Below, one piece after another: positions 1 to 6,870 of a DNA stretch of 64,000 bases. The notes beneath the pieces were generated by a model, which worked only from the letters and a program-made list of their open reading frames with translations, searched no databases and had not been told where the DNA came from. Each line of letters begins with the position of its first letter. The first letter of the stretch is position 1. Origin of the DNA: Chryseobacterium sediminis (GTDB lineage: Bacteria > Bacteroidota > Bacteroidia > Flavobacteriales > Weeksellaceae); the NCBI RefSeq assembly GCF_008386505.1, contig NZ_VUNZ01000001.1, positions 2,411,937 to 2,475,936 on the forward strand. The letters are read 5' to 3'. Position numbers and translations under genes: made by a program.

Positions 1-1
1 T

Positions 2-55
2 ACTATTGCAGATTTGAGAGCAAAAATTGAAGAAATCAATCTGCCATATCGCTAG
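2..55 (+). CDS. 3' end of an upstream gene (partial)
   Basis: The first 55 bases stay open in one frame and end in TAG, giving a tail that reads TIADLRAKIEEINLPYR. The 'LRxxIEExNLPYR' pattern recalls the middle of small MNT-type nucleotidyltransferases, where a 'VDL' strand usually follows, but here a stop follows directly. Either the protein ends here or the gene is frameshifted. The fragment is too short to assign a function, and most of the gene lies outside the window. Confidence 0.35.
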   Translation, partial: TIADLRAKIEEINLPYR

Positions 56-133
56 CCTACAGCTAGGTTTATATTGACAATATTTTCAAAGCACTTTAGA
101 ATAACCAATCCTCCAATCACTTATAAATAAAAA

Positions 134-673
134 ATGAAAAAAATAATATTAGACCTTGCCACAACTTTAGACGGATTTATTGAAGGACCCAATGGAGAAA
201 CAGATTGGTGTATCATGGATGATGATATGGATTTTGATGGATTTCTGGAAGGAATAGACACCATTTTTTACGGAAGAGTAAGCTATGATGCATGGGGAAA
301 TTATCAGCCGGAAGAAAATGCAGGTCCGGAAGAGCAAAAACTTTGGGAAGCTGTTCATTCAAAAAATAAATTTGTGTTTTCCAGTCAAAACAGAGAAGAT
401 GAAAATGCCGTTTTTATCAGTTCTGATATTATAGAAAAAGTTTCCGAAATAAAAAACCAGGGAGGAAAAGACATCTGGCTGTATGGAGGAGCGAGTCTTA
501 TCAAAACATTTATCCAACTTAATCTTATTGATACCTACAGAATATCTGTTCATCCCATTGCTTTAGGAAAAGGGAAACCTCTTTTTGAAGATTTAAAGGA
601 AAAATTAAATTTAAAACTAACAGCGACCAACGTTTTTAAATCGGGTGTGGTACAACTTATTTACGAAGCTTAA
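134..673 (+). CDS. Dihydrofolate reductase family protein (RibD C-terminal-like)
   Basis: A 179-residue soluble protein with the RibD_C/DHFR-like Rossmann fold. Visible marks are the N-terminal strand 'ILDLATTLDGFIEGPNGETDW', the 'GRVSYDAW' segment, the NADPH-binding 'DIWLYGGASLIKTFIQLNLIDTYRISVHPIALGKG' region at about residues 115-148, and 'PLFEDL' near the end. Family members are NAD(P)H-dependent reductases related to the riboflavin enzyme RibD, but stand-alone copies like this one mostly have unknown substrates. It is monocistronic by spacing. The start ATG is the natural one. No signal peptide is present. Confidence 0.85.
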   Translation: MKKIILDLATTLDGFIEGPNGETDWCIMDDDMDFDGFLEGIDTIFYGRVSYDAWGNYQPEENAGPEEQKLWEAVHSKNKFVFSSQNREDENAVFISSDIIEKVSEIKNQGGKDIWLYGGASLIKTFIQLNLIDTYRISVHPIALGKGKPLFEDLKEKLNLKLTATNVFKSGVVQLIYEA

Positions 674-721
674 TCTTAAAAATATCTATCAGTTCAAAGT
701 AAATACTTTGAAAAATATAAA

Positions 722-1243
722 ATGAAAAAAATCATTGCCATCACCTCCGTTGTCTTAATCCTGACCCTTTATAACTATCCTATTTTTGACGATAAAAAGA
801 TCACATTTGCTGTTATTTTTCTGTGCTTTGTTGTTATTGTATTTTCAGTAGCAAAACTCTATTCTGGCGAAAAAGAGGATTACGAAGCTTTTGAAAAAGA
901 AATGGACAGGCTGCATGAAGATAATGGGATATTTGAATATACAAACGATGGGTTTTATTTTAAACAAAAAAATATAACAGAGTTTATAAAATGGGATGAA
1001 ATTATTTTAATATATTCTTTCCATATTCCATCTCCATTCAGTGAGAGAAAACAATCCGGGCTGGAAATTATTACCGATAGAAAAAGTTATGAATTTGATG
1101 ATACTGTAACACCCGGAATAGTGAAACTGTCCGATCAGCTTTATGGCAATCTTCCAAACTACACAATGAATTCACCAACAATCAGAGTTAATAACTTTGG
1201 CCTTGTGAAAACAAAATTGTATGAAAGAAAACCTCCACAATAA
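722..1243 (+). CDS. Hypothetical membrane protein
   Basis: A 173-residue protein with two hydrophobic helices close together at the N-terminus (about residues 4-18 and 26-45), then a soluble domain rich in charged residues with the phrases 'YTNDGFYFKQKNITEFIKWDEI' and 'SGLEIITDRKSYEFDD'. That soluble part resembles the small PH-like domains of bacterial two-helix membrane proteins, which is inference only. Its 3' end overlaps the next gene by 23 bases in another frame, so the two are probably cotranscribed. I do not recognise a named family. Confidence 0.65.
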   Translation: MKKIIAITSVVLILTLYNYPIFDDKKITFAVIFLCFVVIVFSVAKLYSGEKEDYEAFEKEMDRLHEDNGIFEYTNDGFYFKQKNITEFIKWDEIILIYSFHIPSPFSERKQSGLEIITDRKSYEFDDTVTPGIVKLSDQLYGNLPNYTMNSPTIRVNNFGLVKTKLYERKPPQ

Positions 1244-1736
1244 TCTATCATTCGTGCCAACCATCATAAGAATAAAAAACAAAACCAATTGGCTGGTCGC
1301 ATTTATCACGAGTGTTGGCTTACTCATTTTGTTTTGTATAATTCTTATTATCATTTTTACCGGACTTCAGTCTGCAAGTTTTATCACTTTGACGCTTCCT
1401 TTTGGCGCTTTCTTTATTCTTATTTTATATATATGGTTGTGGAATAATTTCGGAAAAACAGTTCTTACCATTGACCACGGAAGTCTGACTGTACAATATA
1501 AAAATAAATTATTCACAAGTCCTAAAACCTATCTGAAAGAAGAAACAGATCGTATTGAAACGAAAAATTTTGAAGTAGAAAAACATCAATTGGGTGTCCG
1601 TTATCATTTTTCTCTAAGTGGTTCAACATATTCTGTTATTCTTATACAAAAAGACACAGAAATACGAATTGTAGACTGGGTCACAAAAGATAAGGCAGAT
1701 GAAATCGCAGGTGAATTAAAAAGAATGTGGTATTAA
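1221..1736 (+). CDS. Hypothetical membrane protein
   Basis: A 171-residue protein with two adjacent membrane helices (about residues 28-50 and 55-76), followed by a soluble beta-rich domain ('VLTIDHGSLTVQYKNKLFTSPKTYLKEETDRIE', then 'IRIVDWVTKDKADEIAGELKRMW'). The plan matches its upstream neighbour: two helices, then a PH-like domain. The ATG at 1221 overlaps the upstream gene; a GTG near 1254 is an alternative start. The two may work as a pair, but no function can be given. Confidence 0.65.
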   Translation: MKENLHNNLSFVPTIIRIKNKTNWLVAFITSVGLLILFCIILIIIFTGLQSASFITLTLPFGAFFILILYIWLWNNFGKTVLTIDHGSLTVQYKNKLFTSPKTYLKEETDRIETKNFEVEKHQLGVRYHFSLSGSTYSVILIQKDTEIRIVDWVTKDKADEIAGELKRMWY

Positions 1737-1819
1737 AATCCTCCAATCATTCATCATCAAAAATATTTCTACTCCATGTAATATTACCACACTTAAAAGT
1801 GTCTTATTTGAAAAAATAC

Positions 1820-2056
1820 ATGAAGTCTATTGTAACCTGCCTTATTTTACTGCTTGCAGCCAGCCCTCTTTTTTCTCAAAAATCCGAAACGTTGGAACAA
1901 TTATTCTCAACGTATGAAAAAGCCGGCCTGTTCAGCGGTTCTATTCTGATTGCTGAAAAAGTTATGGCTATAGAAATGCGCCTAAAAAACGGAGTCTATG
2001 ACATTGTTCTCAATATGACCAATGCAGTAAAACCACAATTCAGCATTAAAAAATAA
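1820..2056 (+). pseudogene. Serine hydrolase (beta-lactamase family) remnant with internal deletion
   Basis: From the ATG at 1820 the frame encodes a clean signal peptide (MKSIVTCLILLLAASPLFSQ). It is followed by 'TLEQLFSTYEKAGLFSGSILIAEK', the typical mature N-terminus of beta-lactamase-fold serine hydrolases. The expected continuation with the SxxK and YxN motifs is missing. After 'AEK' the frame jumps to 'EMRLKNGVYDIVLNMTNAVKPQFSIKK', which looks like the extreme C-terminus of another or the same protein. Only 78 residues remain against roughly 350-500 in the family, so this is read as an in-frame deletion relic. A tiny secreted peptide cannot be excluded. Confidence 0.6.
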
Positions 2057-2101
2057 GTCCAATGAAACCGTTATTTACGCAGTAAAAAATTCATATTTTT
2101 C

Positions 2102-2130
2102 AACCGCATTGATCCGAGTGCGGTTTTTAT
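2102..2130 (+). terminator. Rho-independent terminator
   Basis: A 7-bp stem, AACCGCA (2102-2108) with TGCGGTT (2119-2125), is followed by a T-rich run. It closes the transcription unit of the small membrane genes and the hydrolase relic. Confidence 0.7.
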
Positions 2131-2197
2131 TTTGAATATCCGTTGATATTTTTTATTACTTTTATGTCGCACAAAATCAAACCACAAAATATAATCT

Positions 2198-2581
2198 ATG
2201 CCTCATTTTATTATAGATTGTTCACAGGATATTCTTCAGCAGAGAACGCCTGAAGAATTAATGGATGCCGTTTATGAAACAGCTGACGCAACAGGTCTGT
2301 TTGCTCCTAATGATATCAAAGTGAGGCTTCAGCCCTATCAGTATTACAGATTAGGAACAGACAAGAAAAACTTCCTTCATGTCTTCGGATATATTATGGA
2401 AGGCCGTACTACAGAACAAAAAGCCCATCTTTCCAGACAGATCAGCACAAGGCTTTCCGAATTACTTGCTGATATTTCCTTTCTTTCTGTAAATATCAGT
2501 GATTTTGAAGCCGCAACCTACAGCAACAAAGCACTTATTAATCCCGAAAATACAGATAAAGACAGACATTTCGGATTATAA
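2198..2581 (+). CDS. 5-carboxymethyl-2-hydroxymuconate isomerase family protein
   Basis: A 127-residue protein beginning M-P-H-F, so Pro is the residue exposed after Met removal, as in the tautomerase superfamily where Pro1 is the catalytic base. The length and the phrases 'PHFIIDCSQDIL', 'IKVRLQPYQYYRLG', 'FLHVFGYIMEGRT' and 'LSRQISTRLSELL' match the CHMI family (homoprotocatechuate degradation enzyme HpcD/HpaF). No other genes of that pathway lie nearby, so the physiological substrate is uncertain; an orphan tautomerase is the safe description. Confidence 0.82.
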   Translation: MPHFIIDCSQDILQQRTPEELMDAVYETADATGLFAPNDIKVRLQPYQYYRLGTDKKNFLHVFGYIMEGRTTEQKAHLSRQISTRLSELLADISFLSVNISDFEAATYSNKALINPENTDKDRHFGL

Positions 2582-2613
2582 TCTTCCTATTACACCAACT
2601 AAATACTAATATT

Positions 2614-3117
2614 ATGAGCTTAAAAGCATTAGTCAACAAAAGCGTACAGTACAACAATTGGGTAGTCAATAAATATATTGACTGGTTATCCACAAAATCT
2701 GACGAACAGCTTAACCAGGAAACAATTTCAAGTTTTCCGACTATCTTAAAAACTTTACACCATATCTGGCAGACCCAGGAATACTGGTGGAGCCACATTT
2801 CTGAAAAAAATGATTTTGATTTTACTAAAACTACAGAAACCACAGACAAAGAAGATGTTTTCAATGCTATTAAAAACAATTCACAAAAGCTGGTAGAGTA
2901 TGTGGAAAGTCTCTCTGAAGAAGATCTTTCAAAGAATGTAAAAATAGAATCTCAATGGTTTCAATGTGATTTTTCAAAATATGAATACATTCAGCACGCC
3001 ATTCTTCACGGGACTTATCACAGAGGGCAAATCGTAACTATGGGACGAAATATCGGAATAACAGACGCTCCTATGACCGATTTTAACTTCTGGAATATTT
3101 ATAAGGATAAACAATAA
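2614..3117 (+). CDS. DinB-fold (DUF664-like) metal-dependent protein
   Basis: A 167-residue four-helix-bundle protein. The metal-binding histidine pattern of the DinB superfamily is visible: one His in 'LKTLHHIWQTQEYWW' (about residue 49) and two in 'IQHAILHGTYHRGQIVTMGR' (about residues 131 and 135). Such proteins include damage-inducible proteins and thiol transferases, but most have unknown reactions. It is unrelated to DNA polymerase IV, which is also called DinB and is encoded at 22668. The gene carries an exact DnaA box (2696-2704) that may be coincidental. Confidence 0.85.
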   Translation: MSLKALVNKSVQYNNWVVNKYIDWLSTKSDEQLNQETISSFPTILKTLHHIWQTQEYWWSHISEKNDFDFTKTTETTDKEDVFNAIKNNSQKLVEYVESLSEEDLSKNVKIESQWFQCDFSKYEYIQHAILHGTYHRGQIVTMGRNIGITDAPMTDFNFWNIYKDKQ

Positions 3118-3129
3118 TATCATCCATTT

Positions 3130-3418
3130 TGTGGATAAGTCTGATAAAGAATTTCAGGACTTCAGCACAAACCTAATTAAATTACTGATTTTAAATAATT
3201 TAAATTAAAAATAACCAGTTATCCACATCTTAAAAAATTTGTGGATAACTTTTTATGTTTGATTATGTCACTGTGGATAAACTATGGATAAGTTTTCCAT
3301 TCATTAAAAAAAACACCATAATAACATAAAATTCAACAACTTATATAACAAATTGCTTTTCTGCATATTTCCACAATATAAAATCATGTGGATAAGTTTT
3401 GTGGATAACTTATCCACA
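3130..3418. other. DnaA-box cluster (oriC-like or DnaA-titrating region)
   Basis: This gene-free stretch (3118-3518) holds seven exact copies of the 9-mer DnaA box TTATCCACA. Five are on the - strand (3130-3138, 3240-3248, 3272-3280, 3387-3395, 3400-3408) and two on the + strand (3219-3227, 3410-3418). There is also one near copy (3283-3291). The last pair forms a perfect 19-bp palindrome. A very AT-rich segment (about 3301-3370) sits between the two groups, as a DNA-unwinding element would. This is the anatomy of a bacterial origin. Against that reading, the rpo, ribosomal and tuf genes further right would then face the fork head-on. I am sure of the box cluster and unsure of its role. Confidence 0.8.
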
Positions 3419-3479
3419 TTTTTAACATGAGTCTTCATTTATACGTCTTTATAATTCTTACATGATTGCTGTGATTTTG

Positions 3480-3487
3480 TAAATTTG
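3480..3487 (+). promoter_or_regulatory. -7 promoter element
   Basis: TAAATTTG fits the Bacteroidota -7 consensus TAnnTTTG and lies 31 bases before the hydrolase start at 3519. No good -33 TTTG at the usual spacing is visible. Confidence 0.4.
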
Positions 3488-3518
3488 ATTTATCATACAC
3501 CAATACTCACAATTTTAA

Positions 3519-4295
3519 ATGGAAAAATACACAGTATCATCAGACGGTCAGAAAATTCACTACGAAGAATCCGGTAACGGAAATACCACCTTAATCTTTG
3601 TCCATGGGTGGCTGGGTAATGCCGAATGGTGGGCAGACCAACAGGAAAGTTTCAAAAATAAATTTCATATTATTCAGATAGATCTTGCGGGACACGGAAA
3701 ATCAGACACATCCAGAAAGGAATGGAGCAGTACCAGGTATGCCGACGATATCAAAGCTGTAGCTGATGCAACCAGCTCTCAGAACATTATTCTGGTGGGG
3801 CATTCTATGTCCGGAGCTTATGTGCTTGAGGCTTCATTGAAAATTCCACAGGTAAAAGCTTTAATTCTCATCGATACACTGAAAAACTTAGATGAATTTT
3901 ATACTGCAGAGCAGACTGAAGAAGTCTTATCATTGTATAAATCTGATTTTAAACATACTGTGGAAAACCTCCTGCCACAATATCTGTTTGCAGAGCAAAC
4001 TCCTTATGAGGTAAAAGTGAGATTACAACACGAATTTCTTCAGAATGAACCTGAACTGGCGATCAATGCTCTCAGACCATTGTATAAAACTGATTTCAGA
4101 ACAATTGCAAAACAAGTTCAGGTACCAGTGATAGCTATCAATTCTGATGCCTCTCCTACCGATCTGGAAACTAACCGTCAATATTTAAAAAATTATGATT
4201 ATGTTACCATTGAGGAAGTCGGGCATTATCCTATGTTGGAAAAGCCGGATGAATTCAATACGATTCTTGATGGGGTTATCAAAAAATTAATCTAA
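3519..4295 (+). CDS. Alpha/beta hydrolase
   Basis: A 258-residue cytoplasmic hydrolase of the alpha/beta fold. The oxyanion-hole motif 'FVHGWLG' is at about residues 27-33. The nucleophile elbow is 'GHSMSG' with Ser96. A likely acid Asp is in 'INSDASPTD' and the catalytic His is in '[15 protein letters not shown]' near the C-terminus, so the triad is complete. Substrates vary widely in this family (esters, lactones, haloalkanes) and nothing local narrows it. It probably shares a transcript with the next gene, only seven bases downstream. Confidence 0.88.
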   Translation: MEKYTVSSDGQKIHYEESGNGNTTLIFVHGWLGNAEWWADQQESFKNKFHIIQIDLAGHGKSDTSRKEWSSTRYADDIKAVADATSSQNIILVGHSMSGAYVLEASLKIPQVKALILIDTLKNLDEFYTAEQTEEVLSLYKSDFKHTVENLLPQYLFAEQTPYEVKVRLQHEFLQNEPELAINALRPLYKTDFRTIAKQVQVPVIAINSDASPTDLETNRQYLKNYDYVTIEEVGHYPMLEKPDEFNTILDGVIKKLI

Positions 4296-4302
4296 CTACT
4301 TA

Positions 4303-4659
4303 ATGATGCAGAATACCAGAATTTTCACAACGGCTTTTGCCAGCATTTACCCGCATTACATTCAAAAAGCAGAAAAAAAGGGGCGTACTAAAGAGGAAGT
4401 ACATGAAATTATATTCTGGCTCACAGGATATAATGAAAAAAGCCTGCAGGAAATACTAGATCATAAAACTGATTTTAAAACTTTTTTTAATCATGCTCCA
4501 CAGATAAACCCAAATGTTTCATTAATCAAAGGTGTCATTTGTGGATATCGCGTAGAAGAAATTGAGGATGAACTCATGCGAAATATCCGCTATATGGATA
4601 AACTGATTGATGAGCTGGCAAAGGGGAAAAAGATGGAGAAAATTTTGAGAACAGTCTAA
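4303..4659 (+). CDS. DUF2200 family protein
   Basis: A 118-residue protein recognised by the typical DUF2200 course: '[37 protein letters not shown]' followed by '[49 protein letters not shown]'. The family is small, soluble and widespread in bacteria, and has no established function. The second Met (4306) is an equally good start. It lies directly behind the hydrolase gene and probably shares its message. Confidence 0.82.
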   Translation: MMQNTRIFTTAFASIYPHYIQKAEKKGRTKEEVHEIIFWLTGYNEKSLQEILDHKTDFKTFFNHAPQINPNVSLIKGVICGYRVEEIEDELMRNIRYMDKLIDELAKGKKMEKILRTV

Positions 4660-4806
4660 AAAACAGAAATCCCTTTTATGATATTATAAATCTTATAAAT
4701 TTCTTCCCTATTTCAAAAAACTTCCCGAAATTAGCGGTCTGTGCGTTAAATACTATTCAATGAAATAAAAATTTAAATTACAACATACAGCAAAACTTAG
4801 AATAAG

Positions 4807-4928
4807 TTTTCTTCGGGGCAGGGTGAAATTCCCTACCGGCGGTTACAGTCCGCGACTCCTTTCTTATGAAGGGACTGATCTGGTGAAATTCCGGAACCGA
4901 CAGTTAAAGTCTGGATGGGAGAAGAAAA
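4807..4928 (+). ncRNA. FMN riboswitch (RFN element)
   Basis: The conserved RFN core is present. It shows 'GGGGCAGGGTGAAATTCCC', then 'ACCGGCGGTTACAGTC', then 'CCGCGACTC', a variable hairpin, 'CTGATCTGGTGAAATTCCGG', 'ACCGACAGTTAAAGTC' and 'TGGATGGGAGAAG'. The closing P1 stem is TTTTCTTC (4807-4814) with GAAGAAAA (4921-4928). RFN elements bind flavin mononucleotide and repress riboflavin synthesis or transport genes. Here the element precedes ribB by about 95 bases. The downstream stretch contains a short hairpin (ATAAG/CTTAT around 4940-4955) but no strong terminator. I would expect control of translation or weak attenuation; the mechanism is not shown by the sequence. Confidence 0.95.
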
Positions 4929-5022
4929 TGAGATGACCAATAAGATTCCTTATGGACTCTTGTTGCGTTGTATTTCATTTCCATGTACCGAAGAGTATTT
5001 TAACTTTTAAAAGTAAAATAAC

Positions 5023-5670
5023 ATGGAAAAATTATTAGAACAATTCGGAGCTACCTCCAAAGAACGTGTAGAAAAAGCACTTCAAACATTACAAAAGGGA
5101 AAAGGTATTCTTTTGGTAGATGATGAAAACCGCGAAAACGAAGGCGATATCATCTTTCCCGCTTCCACTATTACAGAACAGGATATGGCACTTCTGATCC
5201 GCGAATGCAGCGGTATCGTCTGCTTATGTATTTCTGAGGAAAAAAGCCGCCACCTCAACCTTCGTCCGATGGTGGAAAACAACAATTCAAAAAATCAAAC
5301 TGCGTTTACCATTTCCATTGAAGCCAGAGAAGGTGTGGAATCAGGTGTTTCAGCAAGAGATCGTGTAACAACGATCAGAACTGCTGTGGCAGCAGATGCT
5401 AAGGCAGAGCATATTGCAAGCCCGGGCCACGTTTTCCCTCTGATTGCTAAAAAAGATGGGGTATTTGAAAGACGCGGTCATACCGAAGGCAGTGTAGATC
5501 TTGTAAAAATGGCCAATCTGGGTGACGATGCCGTACTTTGTGAACTGACCAATGAAGACGGTTCTATGGCAAGACTTCCGGAAATTGTAGACTTTGCCAT
5601 CAAAAAAGGGATGAGCGTCGTGACCATTGAAGATATTTATGCATACCGTAAAATGGTAATAAGCAATTAA
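5023..5670 (+). CDS. ribB: 3,4-dihydroxy-2-butanone-4-phosphate synthase
   Basis: A 215-residue RibB that converts ribulose 5-phosphate into 3,4-dihydroxy-2-butanone 4-phosphate plus formate, the second riboflavin precursor. Signature segments are '[23 protein letters not shown]' (metal-binding Glu residues), '[11 protein letters not shown]', '[19 protein letters not shown]'-like text with the conserved S-A-x-D-R, '[28 protein letters not shown]' and '[19 protein letters not shown]'. The length matches the single-domain enzyme, so there is no fused GTP cyclohydrolase II domain. It is controlled by the FMN riboswitch upstream and followed by a strong terminator. Confidence 0.96.
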   Translation: MEKLLEQFGATSKERVEKALQTLQKGKGILLVDDENRENEGDIIFPASTITEQDMALLIRECSGIVCLCISEEKSRHLNLRPMVENNNSKNQTAFTISIEAREGVESGVSARDRVTTIRTAVAADAKAEHIASPGHVFPLIAKKDGVFERRGHTEGSVDLVKMANLGDDAVLCELTNEDGSMARLPEIVDFAIKKGMSVVTIEDIYAYRKMVISN

Positions 5671-5695
5671 ACTAAACTTTTTTAACGCACAGAGT

Positions 5696-5725
5696 CGCCT
5701 GCTGATAGGATCAGCAGGCGTTTTT
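5696..5725 (+). terminator. Rho-independent terminator after ribB
   Basis: An 11-bp perfect stem (CGCCTGCTGAT at 5696-5706 with its complement at 5710-5720), a three-base loop and a run of five T. Confidence 0.9.
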
Positions 5726-5806
5726 GTTAAAAATTTAATATAAAACGAATAAAATTAACACTTCAATACTATTTTTTAATTATTTTTAACAAAAAAAATT
5801 TTGACT

Positions 5807-6805
5807 ATGAAAAAATCTGTACTCTTTTTATTGGGAACATCTGCCATGCTTTCTGCGCAGATCACGCTTACAAAAGCAGCCAATGATCCTATTTCCGGAA
5901 ACACTGTTAATTATAATATTCCAAATGGAGGTGTAAACAACTCTGCAACCGGGGCTAATGCTACATTTTCAAATGGAGGTCTTACAATGGGAGCAGCATC
6001 AGTAACGACTTATTCTACTCCTACTTCTACCGAAATAGCAACTTTTCCAGGTTCCACCATTAAAATGATAGACGGAACAACAACCATTTATTATAAAGCT
6101 TCTACCACTAAATTAGAAATTACAGGAATTGTAAATCCACAGCTTACTTTAAACTTCAGTGTGGATAATGGTACTTATAATAATTATCCTACCACTTACG
6201 GACCGGCACAAAACGATACAGCCAAAGGAACTTTCTCTTCATCTGTTGCCAACGGACTGTTCAGCGGTACAATGACAGCCCAGGCTGATGCCTACGGAAC
6301 TCTGATCATAGGTAACCAAACGTACAGTAATGTTCTTAGAGTAAAATATACACAGAACCTTAATTTATATGCATCTTTTGATGTTATTTATGCGAATCCT
6401 ATTGGGACAGCTACCAATACAGCATATGCTTATTACGATGCCTCTCACAGATATGCACTACTAAATTCCACAATAGGAAATGTGAGTGTACCTTTGTTGA
6501 GCATCAACCAGACAGTAGCAACTTCACTGGCTTTAAGTGAAACATTCCTGGCTACAAGCAATGTTGTAAAGAAAGAGAATCTGATTGTTTATCCTAACCC
6601 TGCGCAGGATTTTATTGGTTTCAAAGGAAATACTGATAATTATTCCAAAGCCAACATCTATAGCCTGGATGGGAAACTGGTTAAAACTTCCGATGTAAAA
6701 TCAGGAAACATACAGATCTCAGATCTTCCGCCAGCGTCTTATTTCATTGAGATCAGTGGAAAAAATGCTGCAGACAAAAAGAACACAAAATTCATCAAGA
6801 AATAA
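5807..6805 (+). CDS. T9SS type A sorting domain-containing secreted protein
   Basis: The ATG at 5807 gives a signal peptide (MKKSVLFLLGTSAMLSAQ), so the TTG six bases upstream is not needed. The mature part is rich in Thr, Asn and Ser and beta-strand-like, with no catalytic motif I recognise. Residues from about 255 to the end form a type A T9SS C-terminal domain: 'NLIVYPNPAQDFIGFKG', 'ANIYSLDGKLVKTSDV', 'ISDLPPASYFIEI', ending in 'KFIKK'. It should be exported by Sec and then carried across the outer membrane by T9SS. The function of the cargo is unknown. Confidence 0.88.
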   Translation: MKKSVLFLLGTSAMLSAQITLTKAANDPISGNTVNYNIPNGGVNNSATGANATFSNGGLTMGAASVTTYSTPTSTEIATFPGSTIKMIDGTTTIYYKASTTKLEITGIVNPQLTLNFSVDNGTYNNYPTTYGPAQNDTAKGTFSSSVANGLFSGTMTAQADAYGTLIIGNQTYSNVLRVKYTQNLNLYASFDVIYANPIGTATNTAYAYYDASHRYALLNSTIGNVSVPLLSINQTVATSLALSETFLATSNVVKKENLIVYPNPAQDFIGFKGNTDNYSKANIYSLDGKLVKTSDVKSGNIQISDLPPASYFIEISGKNAADKKNTKFIKK

Positions 6806-6815
6806 TAAAAAAACA

Positions 6816-6851
6816 AAATCCCCGCTCCTACAAATGAGCGGGGATTTCTTA
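6816..6851. terminator. Bidirectional terminator
   Basis: A 12-bp perfect stem, AAATCCCCGCTC (6816-6827) with GAGCGGGGATTT (6836-6847), between the convergent genes ending at 6805 and 6871. A/T tracts on both sides let it serve both. Confidence 0.85.
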
Positions 6852-6870
6852 TTAACATTCAAATTTGCTT

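Noticed and set aside
3118..3518. Calling the DnaA-box cluster the chromosomal origin outright.
   Set aside because: The rpoBC, rplKAJL and tuf genes to the right would be transcribed against the fork, and dnaA is not in the window. I report a cluster with two possible roles.
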